Below, in pieces: positions 1 to 10,830 of a stretch of DNA of 64,000 nt (within the stretch, counting starts at the first letter, position 1; every line of letters starts with the position of its first letter). The translations under genes and the position numbers were made by a program. The stretch comes from Gonatopus flavifemur (taxonomy: Eukaryota; Arthropoda; Insecta; Hymenoptera; Dryinidae). The notes beneath the pieces were generated by a model, which saw only the letters and a list, made by a program, of their open reading frames with translations, was not told the DNA's origin and ran no database searches. The DNA lies in assembly GCA_018340375.1 (NCBI GenBank), contig JAFFJZ010000010.1, positions 4,774,001 through 4,838,000 on the forward strand, written 5' to 3'.

Positions 1-108
1 TACTTTAAGCATTTTCAAAGAATTCGTTAATGTCCCAAACATTGAACTCTTTCAGAGCTTTTTATGAATTCATTAGTTCTTGAAGGGGAGTTATCAGGGG
101 AGAGTTCA

Positions 109-216
109 CCCATATAGCACACCAGTTCAGGAAGAACTCATTAAGAGTTCAACTGGGATTCACAAAATTCATTATGAATTCTCCAGAATTCTTTTTGAAC
201 TCCTGTGCTGTGTGGG
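109..216. mobile_element. Foldback MITE, CCCATATAGCAC ends, CA duplication
   Basis: Starts CCCATATAGCACA and ends TGTGCTGTGTGGG, with internal GAACTC/GAATTC palindromic arms. Flanked on both sides by CA. Same family as 41629-42970. Confidence 0.7.
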
Positions 217-232
217 CATGTTTCAATGAGAT

Positions 233-382
233 CCCTGGGAAAAAAATTTTCTGGAAAACTCTGAGAAACTCTGGAAATCTTGGAAAAATTCTGCGAAATT
301 CTTCCTCATTCGACACGTTTTTCCACTGAAAATTTCTCTGAATATCTATTTTGAAATTTTCAGAGAATTTTTCCCACCTGTG
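233..382. mobile_element. Foldback MITE rich in CTCTGA, AT duplication
   Basis: Begins CCCTGGGAAAAAAA and returns through TTTCAGAGAATTTTTCCC; flanked by AT. Arms are strings of AACTCTG-like units. Related to 580-797 and 10108-10298. Confidence 0.55.
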
Positions 383-579
383 ATTCCACATAATTCAGCA
401 AAGGATTTGGCGGGAAATGTACAATTTTCAACAAATCACTTGAATTGGTTTTGCAACAATTTTCATTGAAATTTATCATTTGTTCTCAAAAAAATTTCAC
501 AGGTTTCATCAGAAGCCACAATTTAGAATGAAAATTCGTTATTCAAAAGGATGGCAAAGGGTTCATATTTGAACGGAAT

Positions 580-797
580 CCCTGGTGAAAAAAAAATTCG
601 TCTGAATCTCACTGAAAAACTCTGAAAAACTCTGAAAAGTTCTGAAAAAGATTTCCTCATTGGACACGTTTTTTCACTGAACATTTCAATTAAATATCTC
701 TGACAATCTCTTATCTTTTCTGAAAAAACACTTAAATTCTCTGCACTGTAAACCTCTTGAATTTTCAGAGATTTCCAGAAAATTTCTTCCGCCAGGG
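580..797. mobile_element. Foldback MITE, CCCTGG...CCAGGG, AT duplication
   Basis: CCCTGGTGAAAAAAAA at the left, TTTCTTCCGCCAGGG at the right, each followed outwards by AT (GGAAT / ATTCC). The interior is degenerate repeats of CTGAAAAACT. Confidence 0.65.
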
Positions 798-869
798 ATT
801 CCACAAAATTCAGCAAAGTTTTCCGACTAATTTCATTGAATTTAATCTCCTTTTAATTGACAGCACACG

Positions 870-1030
870 GGAAAAAAGACGATCTTGTTGGATCGAACAA
901 AACATTGTAAATCCAAGAAGATTTTTTTCCCGAGCAGGAACCTATCCGGATTTGCCCGGTTCTGTTTAGTTTTTGTCCCAAGAACTGCTAGCAGGATTGA
1001 CCCGGATTTGCCTGGCATTTTCATCAAGGC
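870..1030. repeat. Degenerate foldback with ATCCGGATTTGCC motifs
   Basis: Two copies of a CCGGATTTGCC-like unit around 952 and 1003, with inverted surroundings; similar sequence recurs at 39308-39422. Ends cannot be fixed. Confidence 0.4.
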
Positions 1031-1679
1031 TGTCATGATTTTTCAATTAATTTCTACAAAATTCTTTCAACAGTTTCACATTATTCCCCAGTTTTCATCA
1101 ACACTCAGTTTTTTTTTCAGTTACATTCAATGTTTTCCAACAGAAAGAATAAAAAATGTTGTTCAAAGATGCAATTCCTGTATTTTTGTGTACTTTAGCT
1201 GAAATTTTTGCAATCTTTTTCAACAAACTTCTTCTGCTAACCCATTGAGAGATCCAGTAAAAATCAATAGAAGGTGTAATTTTATCGGAATCAATGGGTT
1301 TCTATTGATTTTCTGTGTCGTTTTGTTACAGCTGTTATATCAATGGAAGTCAATATTCTGTTGGTTTTTATTGGTGCAATCCGTGAAACCTAATGAATAC
1401 CGATGGAAAATAATTTCCTATTGGAAAACCATTTCGTTTGGTCACAGGATCTACGGGGACCTATTGGAATATATTTTATTTTTCAACTGGGTAGGAGTGA
1501 ACCCACACAGCATTTCAGTTCTCAAAGATATCTCAAGCCAAATTTAAGAAGTCTTATGCAACATGAAAAGATATCTTTACCCAAGTGTGTATCAACGACG
1601 GGCCCAATCTACGCCTAGGGTGGGGCCCATACTGCCCAACGTGGGGCCAATCCTGAGATGATAACATCGTTCTCAGCTT

Positions 1680-1786
1680 CCCAAGTAACACCAATGTGCG
1701 TAAAATATTCTCCGAACGTTCCTAGCATATTTAAACGTCCTGCAAACATTCTCAGAACGTTTGACGAAGATTGTGTGTTACTAGGG
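1680..1786. mobile_element. 107-bp MITE, CCCAAGTAACAC...GTGTTACTAGGG, TT duplication
   Basis: Terminal inverted repeats CCCAAGTAACA and TGTTACTAGGG, internal GAACGTT palindromes, TT on both sides. Related fragments occur near 16590-16640 and 52130-52200. Confidence 0.65.
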
Positions 1787-2055
1787 TTGGCCCGAGGATT
1801 GGTAACACCATGGGGGTCCAGCACGAACCCAGACTAGGCAATCAATACTGCCCCTTCCTTTTTCTTTGAAATTGGAAAATTGCTTCGAATGGCATGAATT
1901 TCAGCCCCACTTTGGCCCAATCTTCGGCCTAGTGTTGAGCTCCATCCTGCCTATATGAGCCCAAGACTGGACCAAAGTGGGACCAAAATTCCTACACGCT
2001 GAGGATTGTACGCACACACGGAAAAAACTGTTTAATAGAATTCACCAACGAGGGT

Positions 2056-2208
2056 GGTAAAATACGGCACTATTAGAATTTCTGTTAATATTTACTAGAA
2101 CTGTAGTCAAATCTACTACTGCGGTAGTAATTTTAGCTGCGACCATCGTAGATTTTACTAGAACTCTTATAAATGTTACGGGAAATTCTAATAGTGCCGT
2201 ATTTTACT
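2056..2208. repeat. Hairpin with 26-bp arms
   Basis: GTAAAATACGGCACTATTAG at the left is mirrored by CTAATAGTGCCGTATTTTAC at the right; the middle has GTAGTAAT/ATTTACTAG palindromes. An ACACGGAAAAAAC end lies just upstream at 2015. Confidence 0.65.
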
Positions 2209-2383
2209 GAACGCGAATCTTCGCCTAACTCTGGTACAAATTGGGGCCAAGTTCAAATGTACCCGCACTAAGATTCATCATTTCCATTTTCTACCAACCA
2301 CAATTGTATGGGAAAGCACAACAGGGTCAAGATTGAGCCAACATGGGCCTCATCGTCATTCCCCAATACTGGGTTAAAGAGGA

Positions 2384-2489
2384 CCCACATAGCACAAATG
2401 TCTCAGTAATATCTCCAGAATATTCTGGAGACATTGTAACATTGTCAGAATATTCTGGAGATATTACTGAGACATTTGTGCTATATGGG
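2384..2489. mobile_element. Near-perfect hairpin MITE, GA duplication
   Basis: Arms of about 44 bp: CCCACATAGCACAAATGTCT at the left and AGACATTTGTGCTATATGGG at the right, flanked by GA. A second, interrupted copy is at 29848-31921. Confidence 0.75.
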
Positions 2490-2584
2490 GATGGACCCAG
2501 TCTGGGGGCCATTGTCATTATTATAGGCAATACACGTTTGGATAAGAGATCTAAAACAGTTCTTACTTCTAAAGGATTTTTATA

Positions 2585-3027
2585 CACGGAAAAAATAATT
2601 TATCTGCAGCAGCTAAATGGCTAGCACAGACACGGACAGCCATTAAATTAGCTCCCGCAGCTACATTTTAGCTACCACCGCAAATAAATTAGCTACAAAT
2701 GCAAATTTTTTTGCTATAACAGTTAAAATTTAGCTACGGGAGCTAATTTAATGGCTGTCCATGTCCGTGCTAGCCACTTACCCAGATAGCAATTTAGCCT
2801 TGCTGCAATGTTGTCAGGGAAGTTTGTGACAAGGTTGACATAAGCCTCCTAGTTGACACACGACAAGGGTACAAGCTTACACAACCCTTGCAGCAGAGTT
2901 GTAGCAACCTTACACTGACAAGGTTGTCAATAACAAGTCAAAAACAATCTAATGACAAGTCTGACAAGCTTATGACAAGCTTACATGTTATCTGGGTAGG
3001 TGCTGTAGCTAAATTATTCTTTCCGTG
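2585..3027. mobile_element. CACGGAA-end foldback, TA duplication, with MITE inside
   Basis: CACGGAAAAAATAATTTA at the left and TAAATTATTCTTTCCGTG at the right, TA on both sides. Arms include GCCATTAAATTAGCTCCCG and its reverse complement. Interrupted by the 216-bp element at 2781-2996. Confidence 0.75.
2781..2996. mobile_element. 216-bp CCCAGATA MITE, copy 1, TA duplication
   Basis: Ends CCCAGATAGC and GTTATCTGGG, flanked by TA. The interior has TGACAAGCTT and GACAAGGTTG inverted blocks. Copy 2 at 39670-39885 has the same length in opposite orientation. Confidence 0.8.
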
Positions 3028-3196
3028 TAAGACGTCTAAAAGATATAATCTCGGAAGAAGAGTTTTAGATCTTCCAGAAGATATCTTTTAGATGTTTTTT
3101 AGAAGTAAGAACTGTCTCTTCACGTTGCATAAGACTCCTTAACATTTTCTGAACAATTCCTCGAGACATCTTGAAGACCAAAAGTGCTGTGTAGGA

Positions 3197-3373
3197 AATT
3201 TCTCTAAACGGGGAATTGCATACTGCATCTACAGGGGAGGTTTTCTGAACATTCCACAAACACATTGTGTTGTTAGGTCTATTACGATCTTTCCAATCGC
3301 AATAAGAGCCTTCAAGTCGAGAGATGCGATCAGAATAAACATGTATACAAATATTCAATTAAATAAACTTCCT
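3197..3373. other. Low-copy spacer downstream of Vg
   Basis: No gene, no clear repeat; a short buffer between the transposon cluster and the Vg poly(A) signal. Confidence 0.5.
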
Positions 3374-3379
3374 TTTATT
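3374..3379 (-). terminator. Vg: Poly(A) signal of Vg
   Basis: AATAAA on the minus strand, 79 bp after the stop codon, followed by T-rich sequence. The 3' UTR would be about 100 bases. Confidence 0.65.
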
Positions 3380-3457
3380 GTCAGTTTTCTATACAGAACA
3401 AATACATTGTATCTACAATAAAATTACTACGAAATTCACATACAACCGTACCTACGA

Positions 3458-4045
3458 CTAAACATTGGATTTGCAACCGACAGCGACATCGATGGGTTGC
3501 TTCCTCGAGACGGATTTGTGACTGAGATCCGGAGTGGCTCCCTGTTCCACGTGCCTCTTGAGTTCTTGAGCCGCGGGTTCCCATTTAGGCAAGCAATGAA
3601 GCGAGTATTGTTTGGTTTTGGTTTCGATAGGTTTGCATTCCGACGAACAGTATGGCACAGGTCTCACGGTGAAACACCATTGATCTTTGACGTCCATAAC
3701 CATAGTACGATATTTCTGGCATTTTTGGTTGCTATGTTGACCGTTCTCGTGATAACCCCACTTTTTACCTTCGTTGTCCGGTCTTCCGGCTTCCCTGTCG
3801 CTAATTACGTTACTAAACCGATTGGTCTTGCGAGCGCAATTGTTCGATGCGAGGGATTCTTTAGCTTTACGCGCGTTTTCAATTACTTGCGGGTTGTCGC
3901 ACTTGTCTTGCACCAGAGCGTACGAGGCACTGAATTCTTCAGGTTTCTTGAGTTGACAGTTTTTGGGAGTCGTGAAGTCGTCATCGGGTTCTTCGTTGTA
4001 GGTACCGCAAAGACCACGTATATCGTTGCGATACTTGTCGGTAGC
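3458..4045 (-). CDS. Vg: Vg exon 7 (GLCG motif and cysteine-rich tail)
   Basis: Residues 1602-1796 and a TAG stop. The acceptor is CTTCCAG. It carries GLCG (1612-1615) and a run of conserved cysteines (CQLKK, KCDNPQ, NNCARK, QWCFTV, YCSSEC, LHCLPK, VGCKS) that form the disulphide-rich C terminus. A shadow reading frame on the opposite strand over this exon is not a gene. Confidence 0.95.
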   Translation of the reverse strand, partial: ATDKYRNDIRGLCGTYNEEPDDDFTTPKNCQLKKPEEFSASYALVQDKCDNPQVIENARKAKESLASNNCARKTNRFSNVISDREAGRPDNEGKKWGYHENGQHSNQKCQKYRTMVMDVKDQWCFTVRPVPYCSSECKPIETKTKQYSLHCLPKWEPAAQELKRHVEQGATPDLSHKSVSRKQPIDVAVGCKSNV

Positions 4046-7000
4046 CTGGAAGAGGAAGAAAAATGCAGATATATGAGATTCACCGTGAGTCGAAGATGAA
4101 TATAATTCGTCGTGTTTCAAAGATTAAACTCACCTCGATCAGGGCACGTTCTCCGTCATAGACGACTTCGACATCGTACTTGTCGGATACGAGCTTGATA
4201 GATTTGTCAGGAAGTTCGACAATCTGGAAAATAGGTCGATTCTTCTTGTCTGTTTTTTTGAAAACTTTTCCGTCAGATAACTCCACTTGCTGCTCATCTA
4301 CCGTGACCTTGAGTTCATCGTTCTCAGGAGAGAATTTAACGCTGTTTTCACCGAGCAAGATTTTAACTTCTTTTTTGTTGTCGTTCGTTTCCCGACTCAA
4401 GATGGTCAATCTCTGATCGGTTGGGATGCGTAGGAGATCTACCGGATTATCGGGATTTTCTTTTCGGAATGTAGTCAAGGCAACGTGAGCGCATTGACCC
4501 ATTTTCAAAGGATATACACGACCGTCGAAGGTCAGAGCTTCGTTCTTATCCAACACACAGTTCGCTGAGGAAAAAAAGAATACACATTGATATTGTTGAA
4601 TCAGATCTAATTGAATGATCAAAAATTGATTACTCACTTTGTACAAGACTCTCGTCCATATCCTCTTCGTCGTCTTGAGTCAAAGCATCGATATCTATAT
4701 TCGGGAAGACCGCGTCTCTTTCAGCAGTATATACGGCGACGTTCATTTTCTCGGCGTTATCCAGAAGTTTGATCTTTGCTTCCACAGTATTGACATCCTT
4801 ATTTTCCGGGTCGTGATAATTCATTCGGGGATCAACGTTGGAGACAATTTTCAAAGCATCGATCATACCGTCGGCGAACATATTGATGGTAGCAGCTTCC
4901 AAGTCGCTCTCAGTCTTCATGAGAATGCGTGCTTGATTCGGTACCGAGGCTAAAGCAATGGCTTTTTGGCAGGCAGGCAAGGCTTTGTTACCCTTCTCCA
5001 TTTGTTCTCTGCATTTCTTCACAACTGGGTTTGTTTCGAGCTCCTCGATCTTGTCCTCGCTCTTGGTAATTTTGGTTCTAACGTTGATACTGTGAGATCT
5101 CCTGCAATCCTGACCCATACGAATATCTATATCCATTTCGTTTTCCGCGTTGAATTTCATAGCCTTATCCAAATCCAATCTCGGGGTTTCCGGCAATCTC
5201 AATTGCGCGTTGGCACATACTTCGATTTCATGGCCCTTTTTGGACTCATCGACTCGCAAGAAGAGCAAAGCGCGGGATTTGTCGTCGACCTCGCTGGCGG
5301 CTAAAGATACGGTCGCCATGAGCTGGGTACGTGGTTCGGTTGGTAATTCAACACCCAAATCTACAACGAGACCTTGGGCCGATTTGATACCCTTGATCGC
5401 TTCCTCCAACATCTCGTCTCTGCGGTTTTTACTGTTAAGTTGTTTGTCGGTTGGCGGTTTCACTTGAGCTTCGGAATTCCATGAGGTTCTGTCATTTTCC
5501 AGGTCAGCATTTTTAAAATCATAGGCAGCGGTTAGAGCGACGTATTTATCATTTCGAGTCGATGGTTTGTAGAAAACGTCAATTTTGCGGTATTCGTTGC
5601 CTTGCAGTCCCAACGGGAAGAGCAATCGCATTAAAGCGTCTCTAGATTTCCAGTCGGCGTTTTCCGTCACTTTCGTCAACGGAAATTCATCGGCTTCCAT
5701 CATGAGTCGTAAAATGGGGTCTCGATTGCTGGGAAATTCGATGGGAAGTTTCTTAGGAGTTTCAGCGGTATGGACTATATGAGTATTCTTGTCCAGCTGG
5801 ATAGGACGGAGAGTGAGGATGTCGTGTTTCGAGGTGTAAGGTATGATGCTCACGTGAAGAGGTCTGATCTCTTTGGCGTTGTTGTTGTCTTGGATTACGC
5901 GTAATTCGACACGACCGCTCTTGTTTTCTTTACGTTGAACGTTTATTCGACCGGGCAAATAAGCGGCGACCGTCATATCGACACCTGCCATGAAATGTTC
6001 ATGATCGAAGGGAGTGACGAATCCGTGTCTTCCTTCGATTTTCTGAGCGTGATTCATTCGTATGTCTCCGTGTAGTTCTTTCCATGACCTCGTTTCGTTC
6101 AAATCCAATTTAATGTTTCCGCTGATCCTCGTCAAACTTGGAACTTTGAGAGTGTAAACGAAAGGCAAGCCAGTCTCGGTTGGGAAACTGAGAGTCACGT
6201 CAAAGCTTTCGAGTTTATTGGAGTTCAATTCAATGCCGTTTATCAACTCCTGTCCAACGTCTTCCATCACTGAAAAAATCGAACGAAAAACAATTACTCA
6301 TCTTTTCAGAGTTTCATCACATTCATACTTACTTTCAGGAATTCGATTGAAGGTGTGATTATCGTAAGCGAAGAATCCATCAGAGTATTTGCCGTTGAAG
6401 AAAATATTGCCTTCCAGTTGTTCTGGATCGTCAGATTCGATGTTCAACAATTTAGCGATTTTTTCGGTAGGACTGGGCTCACCGTTCTCCTCTATTTCAT
6501 CTTGGAGTGTTGGGAAGATCTTGAAAAGCAATTGTTTCATACTATCGACGCTGGAGATGGAACCTCCCATTTCGGCGACCGGTGCTTTGAATCCACCGTA
6601 AGAGGTAGCCAAGGCGAAGTACAGACCTTTAGGCCAGATACTGTCTTTACTGCTGATTTTGTTAACCATCATGGTGTAGGCCAAAGTGTTGTCCTCGTTC
6701 ATTGCGTCTTTGATGAAACTCTTGGAAAGGTAAGGAATCGAAGAATTCTCGTCGCTGTCGTTGTTCTCGCTACTGTCCATCGAAGATTTTTTTGAGGGTG
6801 CTAATAAATTACTTGCCGCTCGGGCGTCACGAGCGAAATGTCTCAATTCTGGGCTCTTCAGAGCCGCGACAGCGTTGATGGAGGATCTCACAACAGCGCT
6901 GACGGTTTGGCTGCTGTCGCGGTGAGTGAACTCTGCCATTCTTTGCAGCATGTTCAACGGTGGCCTTGTTTCCATCATCAAAAAGATCGCGGCGGTACGG

Positions 7001-9315
7001 ATGTCGCTGGTTTCGTGGGTGTTCAGATAAATCTTGAAACAGATTCCACGGACAAGACGGGGATGGATTTTTGCTAATTTGTTGAAAGAGAGGACCATGA
7101 GGAGACGTTGATAATTCGAGACTGGTTCTTTGCCTTCCAAATAAGGCTCGAAGATTCCAACGATCTTAGGATGCCCGGTGTTGCCCAGAGCCATGATGTA
7201 GGTTTGAATTCTCGGACTGTCGCCATCCTGGATGGCCTTTTTCAATTCTTTGGCGAGGTAAGGTATGTATTCTTGCGATACCAGGGAATTGTGTTTCGAA
7301 GAGAAATAACCGAAACTATGAACCGGGTAAAAGTTGTGGGCTGTTTTTTCATCGACCAATGCTTTTCGTACCAATTCGGCGAATGCCATCACGGCACTCG
7401 TGTTTGCGTAGCTTTGTTCCTTCACTTTAGGCATCTTCACGATTTCCTACAAAGATTGAAATTCGAAAATGAAAAAGAGATATTGCGTGAAAGATGATGT
7501 TGTACTTACAAAAACTGCGTTGATGTATTCCTCGGTGGGAGTGCGGGCAGTTTTGGGAATACGAGAGAGAATATGCGCGGCTTTGATACCCCTGATTTTG
7601 TCATTTTCCAACCATCTCTTGATAGTCATCAAAGCAGGTCCGGTTCCAGCTTGGGCAACGGCATCTCGAAGTACATCTCGAGTAGTTTCACGTTTGATTT
7701 CTTCCTTGACGTTAGCGGGATTCATAGCAGATTCAATGGCGTTTTCAAGCTCGGCAATTTGACTCGTACTCATCGTACGGATCAGCCTCGACAAAATATT
7801 GAATTTCTCCAAAGTTTGCTGTTCGGGTATTTTCGAAGGATTTTCAAGTTCGTCGGAGATTTCCCAGGTGAGAGTTTTACTTGCTTTGACGGGGTCGATC
7901 TTGTTCGACATCTGGATGGATTTACCCTTGTAACCAATGGTGAAGGGCAGAAGAGGGCTGTGCGGGGCATCGTTCAACGTTGGTTTCGACTGTAAATAGT
8001 TTTCACCTTTGTCCGAATTGAAGTTCCGTTCGTTCTCTTGGCTGTTCTTGCGATTGGACTCGTCGCTGGAATTTTCGTCGGACGCTGCTCTGGAGCTTTG
8101 ACTGACGCTGGGTTTCGTGGGTCGGCGATTCTCAGTCGCGGAGAAGGGATTGTTGTAGACGTATACCAAGTTTCCAACCGATTCTGGATTTTGTGGAGAA
8201 TTCAATGATTCTTTCGATTGATCGATACCGACCAAAGTGAGATTCATCTTGGCTACCACCATGCCCGCTTGGTTATCGTGGAGTCGGGGACTCACGAACA
8301 TTTTGTTCGTGGTCACGGACGATTGAATGGTGAATTTTTCCAGGTTACCGGTAATCACGACACGACTCGTGGATGATTTCTGTTGAAGGAAAGAACAGGA
8401 ATGAAAATCTGAACGAGTTACACCCTCCTCCTTATTTCTTATTTAAAATTTCGTAAATACTCACGGATAAAAGTTCTCCATTGTTGTTGCTGCCGGGTTC
8501 CCAATTGGTTTGTCCGGTGATACCAAAGTGATATCCCATTCTTTGATCGCATCTACTGTAGTTCTTGGTTTTCATGATATCGATGTGTTCTCCCTCCTCG
8601 CGCAATTCAGGCATTGGCACGAGTTCTGGGTTTTCCTGTAGAGCGTAGTCCGTGAGGGGTGTTATGTCGTACAAAACTTCGCATTTTCCACCAACCGAAT
8701 CTTCCATCGCTTTGAACATCGCGTATGGTTGATCGGGTTCCGGCACTTGGGTGCTTCTACTTCGTTTCGCGTTCTCTCCCTGGGTATCCACTTGCAATTG
8801 ACTGACGATACTCTTTAACAAATTAACTTCCCAAGTTGGAACATCTTTATCCACGATCAATTCTCTCACGACTCCGTGTTTGATTTTAATTTCAAACGGT
8901 TTGTCGGACATCGGCATATCCTGGAGTTGTAAATTTTGATCCGGGATCTCGGATTCCCAACCGTCCGGTAATTCTGTATGGATTTGAGCGTATTGAGGTC
9001 TCATCAGTTTGGCCCTCAATATCTCAGGAGTCTTCGGTTGGACCTGGAGAAGGCCCTTCATCACGATACCGGTGTACTGATTCGCAAGCCGATCCAAACC
9101 GGTGACGGTACGACTTCGTACCAGGTATTGGTACTCTTGTCCAGGCTTCCACGCATTTTGATGTTGTTGATCCGTTAGTACTGTTCCCACTTTTGAAAGA
9201 AAGATAAATATTTGGAAAATTATAGAATTGTTAGAATTATCGAATGAAGTTCATAGCGGAAGAAAGAAATTTTCTATAGCTTACCGAGGAACAGAAGTAT
9301 CAGAGGAGACCACAT
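3458..9315 (-). CDS. Vg: Vitellogenin (yolk protein precursor), complete 7-exon gene
   Basis: Secreted large lipid-transfer glycoprotein that carries lipid to oocytes; in insects it is made in the fat body. Spliced CDS: 9315-9285, 9189-8465, 8379-7510, 7446-6333, 6269-4638, 4564-4134, 4045-3458; 5391 nt, 1796 residues. All introns are GT-AG, 63-95 bp, and phases agree. Order: signal peptide (about 1-16), N-terminal lipoprotein domain (about 30-760) with a serine-rich linker at 343-375, a DUF1943-like region spanning the exon 4/5 junction, and a von Willebrand factor D domain (about 1458-1640). DGER (1594-1597) lies 18 residues before GLCG (1612-1615), the usual spacing. The C-terminal tail is cysteine-rich. 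Length and seven-exon layout match hymenopteran vitellogenins. The reading frame is undamaged. The start is the first ATG after the TATA-like box and begins the signal peptide. Confidence 0.96.
4134..4564 (-). CDS. Vg: Vg exon 6 (first half of VWF type D domain)
   Basis: Residues 1458-1601, ends in phase 0, donor GTGAGT. It opens with NCVLDKNEALTFDGRVYPL, the classical start of a VWFD domain, and ends with the DGER form of the DGXR motif (1594-1597). Confidence 0.95.
4638..6269 (-). CDS. Vg: Vg exon 5 (DUF1943 and central beta-sheet region)
   Basis: The largest exon, residues 914-1457, phase 1 at both ends, donor GTGAGT. The segment FPTETGLPFVYTLKVPSL is characteristic of DUF1943 of lipid-transfer proteins. 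The rest is the poorly conserved beta-rich, lipid-binding cavity wall, ending in an acidic stretch (TQDDEEDMDES). Confidence 0.95.
6333..7446 (-). CDS. Vg: Vg exon 4 (helical domain, start of DUF1943)
   Basis: Residues 543-913 plus the first base of codon 914. The acceptor is TTTGTAG and the donor GTAAGT. It contains the alpha-helical repeats of the large lipid transfer module (for example DSPRIQTYIMALGNTGHPKI and the leucine- and arginine-rich helices after it), a second Ser/Asn/Asp-rich insert (SSMDSSENNDSDENSS), and the start of the DUF1943-like sheet region. Confidence 0.95.
7510..8379 (-). CDS. Vg: Vg exon 3 (N domain with serine-rich linker)
   Basis: Residues 253-542, phase 0 at both ends, donor GTAAGT. 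Residues 343-375 form the serine/asparagine/glutamate-rich, probably phosphorylated linker that splits the N-domain in insect vitellogenins. Here it is broken by charged residues rather than being a long polyserine run. No RXXR site is seen in residues 330-390. After the linker the helical domain begins (KPTLNDAPHSPLLPFTIGYKG). Confidence 0.95.
8465..9189 (-). CDS. Vg: Vg exon 2 (N-terminal lipoprotein domain)
   Basis: Residues 11-252. The acceptor is TTTCAAAAG and the donor GTGAGT. It holds the start of the vitellogenin N domain, including the conserved stretches EYQYLVRSRT, VPTWEVNLLKSIVSQLQVDT and SVGGKCEVLYDI. The exon ends in phase 0 after ELLS. Confidence 0.95.
9285..9315 (-). CDS. Vg: Vg exon 1 (signal peptide start)
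   Basis: 31 coding bases give MWSPLILLFL plus the first base of a valine codon. The donor is GTAAGC. Joined to exon 2 (G + TG) the leader reads MWSPLILLFLVGTVLT, a typical secretory signal with a likely cleavage near residue 16. The ATG lies about 60 bp downstream of a TATAAAT box. Intron 1 is 95 bp (9284-9190). Confidence 0.93.
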
Positions 9316-9374
9316 AATGGTGTGATTACTCGCAACCTTTGTGTGGAATGAGATTCATTGATGCTTGGGGGAAC

Positions 9375-9381
9375 ATTTATA
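9375..9381 (-). promoter_or_regulatory. Vg: TATA-like box of Vg
   Basis: TATAAAT on the minus strand, 60 bp before the start codon. A transcription start about 25-30 bp downstream would fall near 9350 and leave a 5' UTR of roughly 35 bases, usual for a strongly expressed yolk protein gene. No hormone-response element is claimed. Confidence 0.6.
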
Positions 9382-9389
9382 TGAAATAT

Positions 9390-10107
9390 CAGCTGGCTCA
9401 GCTTCTGACCTCTTGACATGCGGCTCAATTATTACTGTACCGGCAGTTACTCGGACTTGAAACCAAGTGGTCGTCAATGATAAAACGCGCGATGCTCTTT
9501 TTTTTTGACCTTGGATGGTAACTTGGATATCCGTATGCTGTGTCTTGCACCTTCATGTTTCTAGAACTATGAAGCGCGAACTTCAATATTTCTGATTATT
9601 CGAGATTTATATTTCAGTTAGATATTTTTATATGCGATAAGATACTCCCTTATCGAAGACCTAAAATGTTCTTCCGATTCTTAATATGTATATAACTCTT
9701 ATTTATAATTATATAAACATATTCAGAATTGATTCTTGATCGATTTATCAGTTTTTTTTTCGTTTATTATTCATTCGTAGCGAGGGAGTGAGAATAAAAA
9801 TCGAGAGAGTGTGAATTTCTGTGTAAGAAAAATTTCATTTTTTTTATGCTGCGTTAGATCAACTAAGTATGGATGTGTGATTCAATGTTGATGATTGTGC
9901 TCCCAGCATAACGAAATCAGCCGCACGTGGTATCGAATGCTGTGCTTGTATAAAATCACGTGCTGTGTCATAAACGGATAGCAAAAGTGTCGGTGATTCA
10001 TCTACGTAATTTGAATATGTTTTCAGAGAAATCCTTGAACTTCACCGAATGTTCTATAGATTCTATGGGTTGATTGATGATTTCAAGATTTCAAAAATTG
10101 AAAGATA
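9390..10107. other. Vg upstream region
   Basis: No reading frame or strong repeat recognised. AT-rich, with a CACGTG-like stretch near 9925-9960 (GCACGTGGT and TCACGTGCT, about 30 bp apart) that could be E-boxes. Contains whatever distal Vg control lies within 750 bp; nothing specific can be assigned. Confidence 0.4.
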
Positions 10108-10298
10108 CCCTGGTGAACAACATTTCTTTGAAAATCTATGAAAATTTGTTTCAACTCTGAGAAATTATCAAAAATTCTTGCTTATTAGACATGTTTTTTC
10201 GTTGGAAATTTTTCCAAAGATCTCTCAGAGATTCTGAGTTTTTCCGGATTACACTGAAAGTTTCCGAAAATCTCTAGAAATTTAAGAGATTTCCAGGG
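10108..10298. mobile_element. CCCTGGTGAAC...CCAGGG foldback
   Basis: Left CCCTGGTGAACAAC, right GATTTCCAGGG, arms with CTCTGAGAAA and TTCTGAG motifs. Flanks are TA and CA (one difference). Same family as 580-797. Confidence 0.55.
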
Positions 10299-10449
10299 CA
10301 ACTTCAGAAGGAGTGATGAGGGGATAAATGTTTACTTGAAACCTACAAAATTGAACAGATTTTATTCAAAATCCGATGAAACTTATTCTCGAATGATTTT
10401 GGATCTTTATTGGATTCCTATGAAATTGAAAACATTGAATCACAATTAG

Positions 10450-10830
10450 AGGTGGACTCGAGACTCTTGAGCAAAATTCAAAAATAGTAAATATCAATAA
10501 ATTTTACGATCTTCAAAGATAAATTTCTACATCGAGTCAAGTGTGGGCATGTAATAGTTGGAAATAACACGTCTGAGAGACTGAAATTGATTGCATCCAG
10601 GGCATAAAGCATTTTTTCTCCACTCAAGACCAAGACAAGACAAGACAAGACCTTTTTCGAGACTGCAACAGTTTTGAATAAACTTTAGTGTTCAAAACCA
10701 AAAAAATATTTCAAAAAATTTCCTCCCATTTCATTCTTTAAATACTTGTACATTGACCCAACGAATTTTGCATTCAAACTGGTGGAATTGAGTTTTGTTG
10801 GTTTTACTCGAGAGTCTTGAGTCCAGCCCT
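10450..10830. mobile_element. Foldback with GGACTCGAGACTC ends (intact copy)
   Basis: TGGACTCGAGACTCTTGAG at the left and CTCGAGAGTCTTGAGTCCA at the right. Contains a short (AAGAC)n run near 10635. The same sequence occurs in reverse, split in two, at 40543-40665 and 43560-43812. Confidence 0.75.

Larger units (their letters stand above)
1502..3196. mobile_element. Outer foldback element carrying several nested elements, AA duplication
   Basis: Left end CCCACACAGCATTT, right end AAGTGCTGTGTAGG, both flanked by AA. Left (about 1550) and right (about 3130) arms share AGTCTTATGCAAC in inverted orientation, as well as AGATATCT units. Inside sit at least 1680-1786, 2056-2208, 2384-2489 and 2585-3027. 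Confidence 0.6.

Noticed and set aside
3497..4099. 200-codon open frame antisense to Vg exon 7
   Set aside because: Shadow of the coding exon in another frame; no domain and no splice or start context.
4966..7497. Several 70-146-codon plus-strand open frames across Vg exons 4 and 5
   Set aside because: Opposite-strand shadows of the vitellogenin exons, which are clearly coding by motif and phase.
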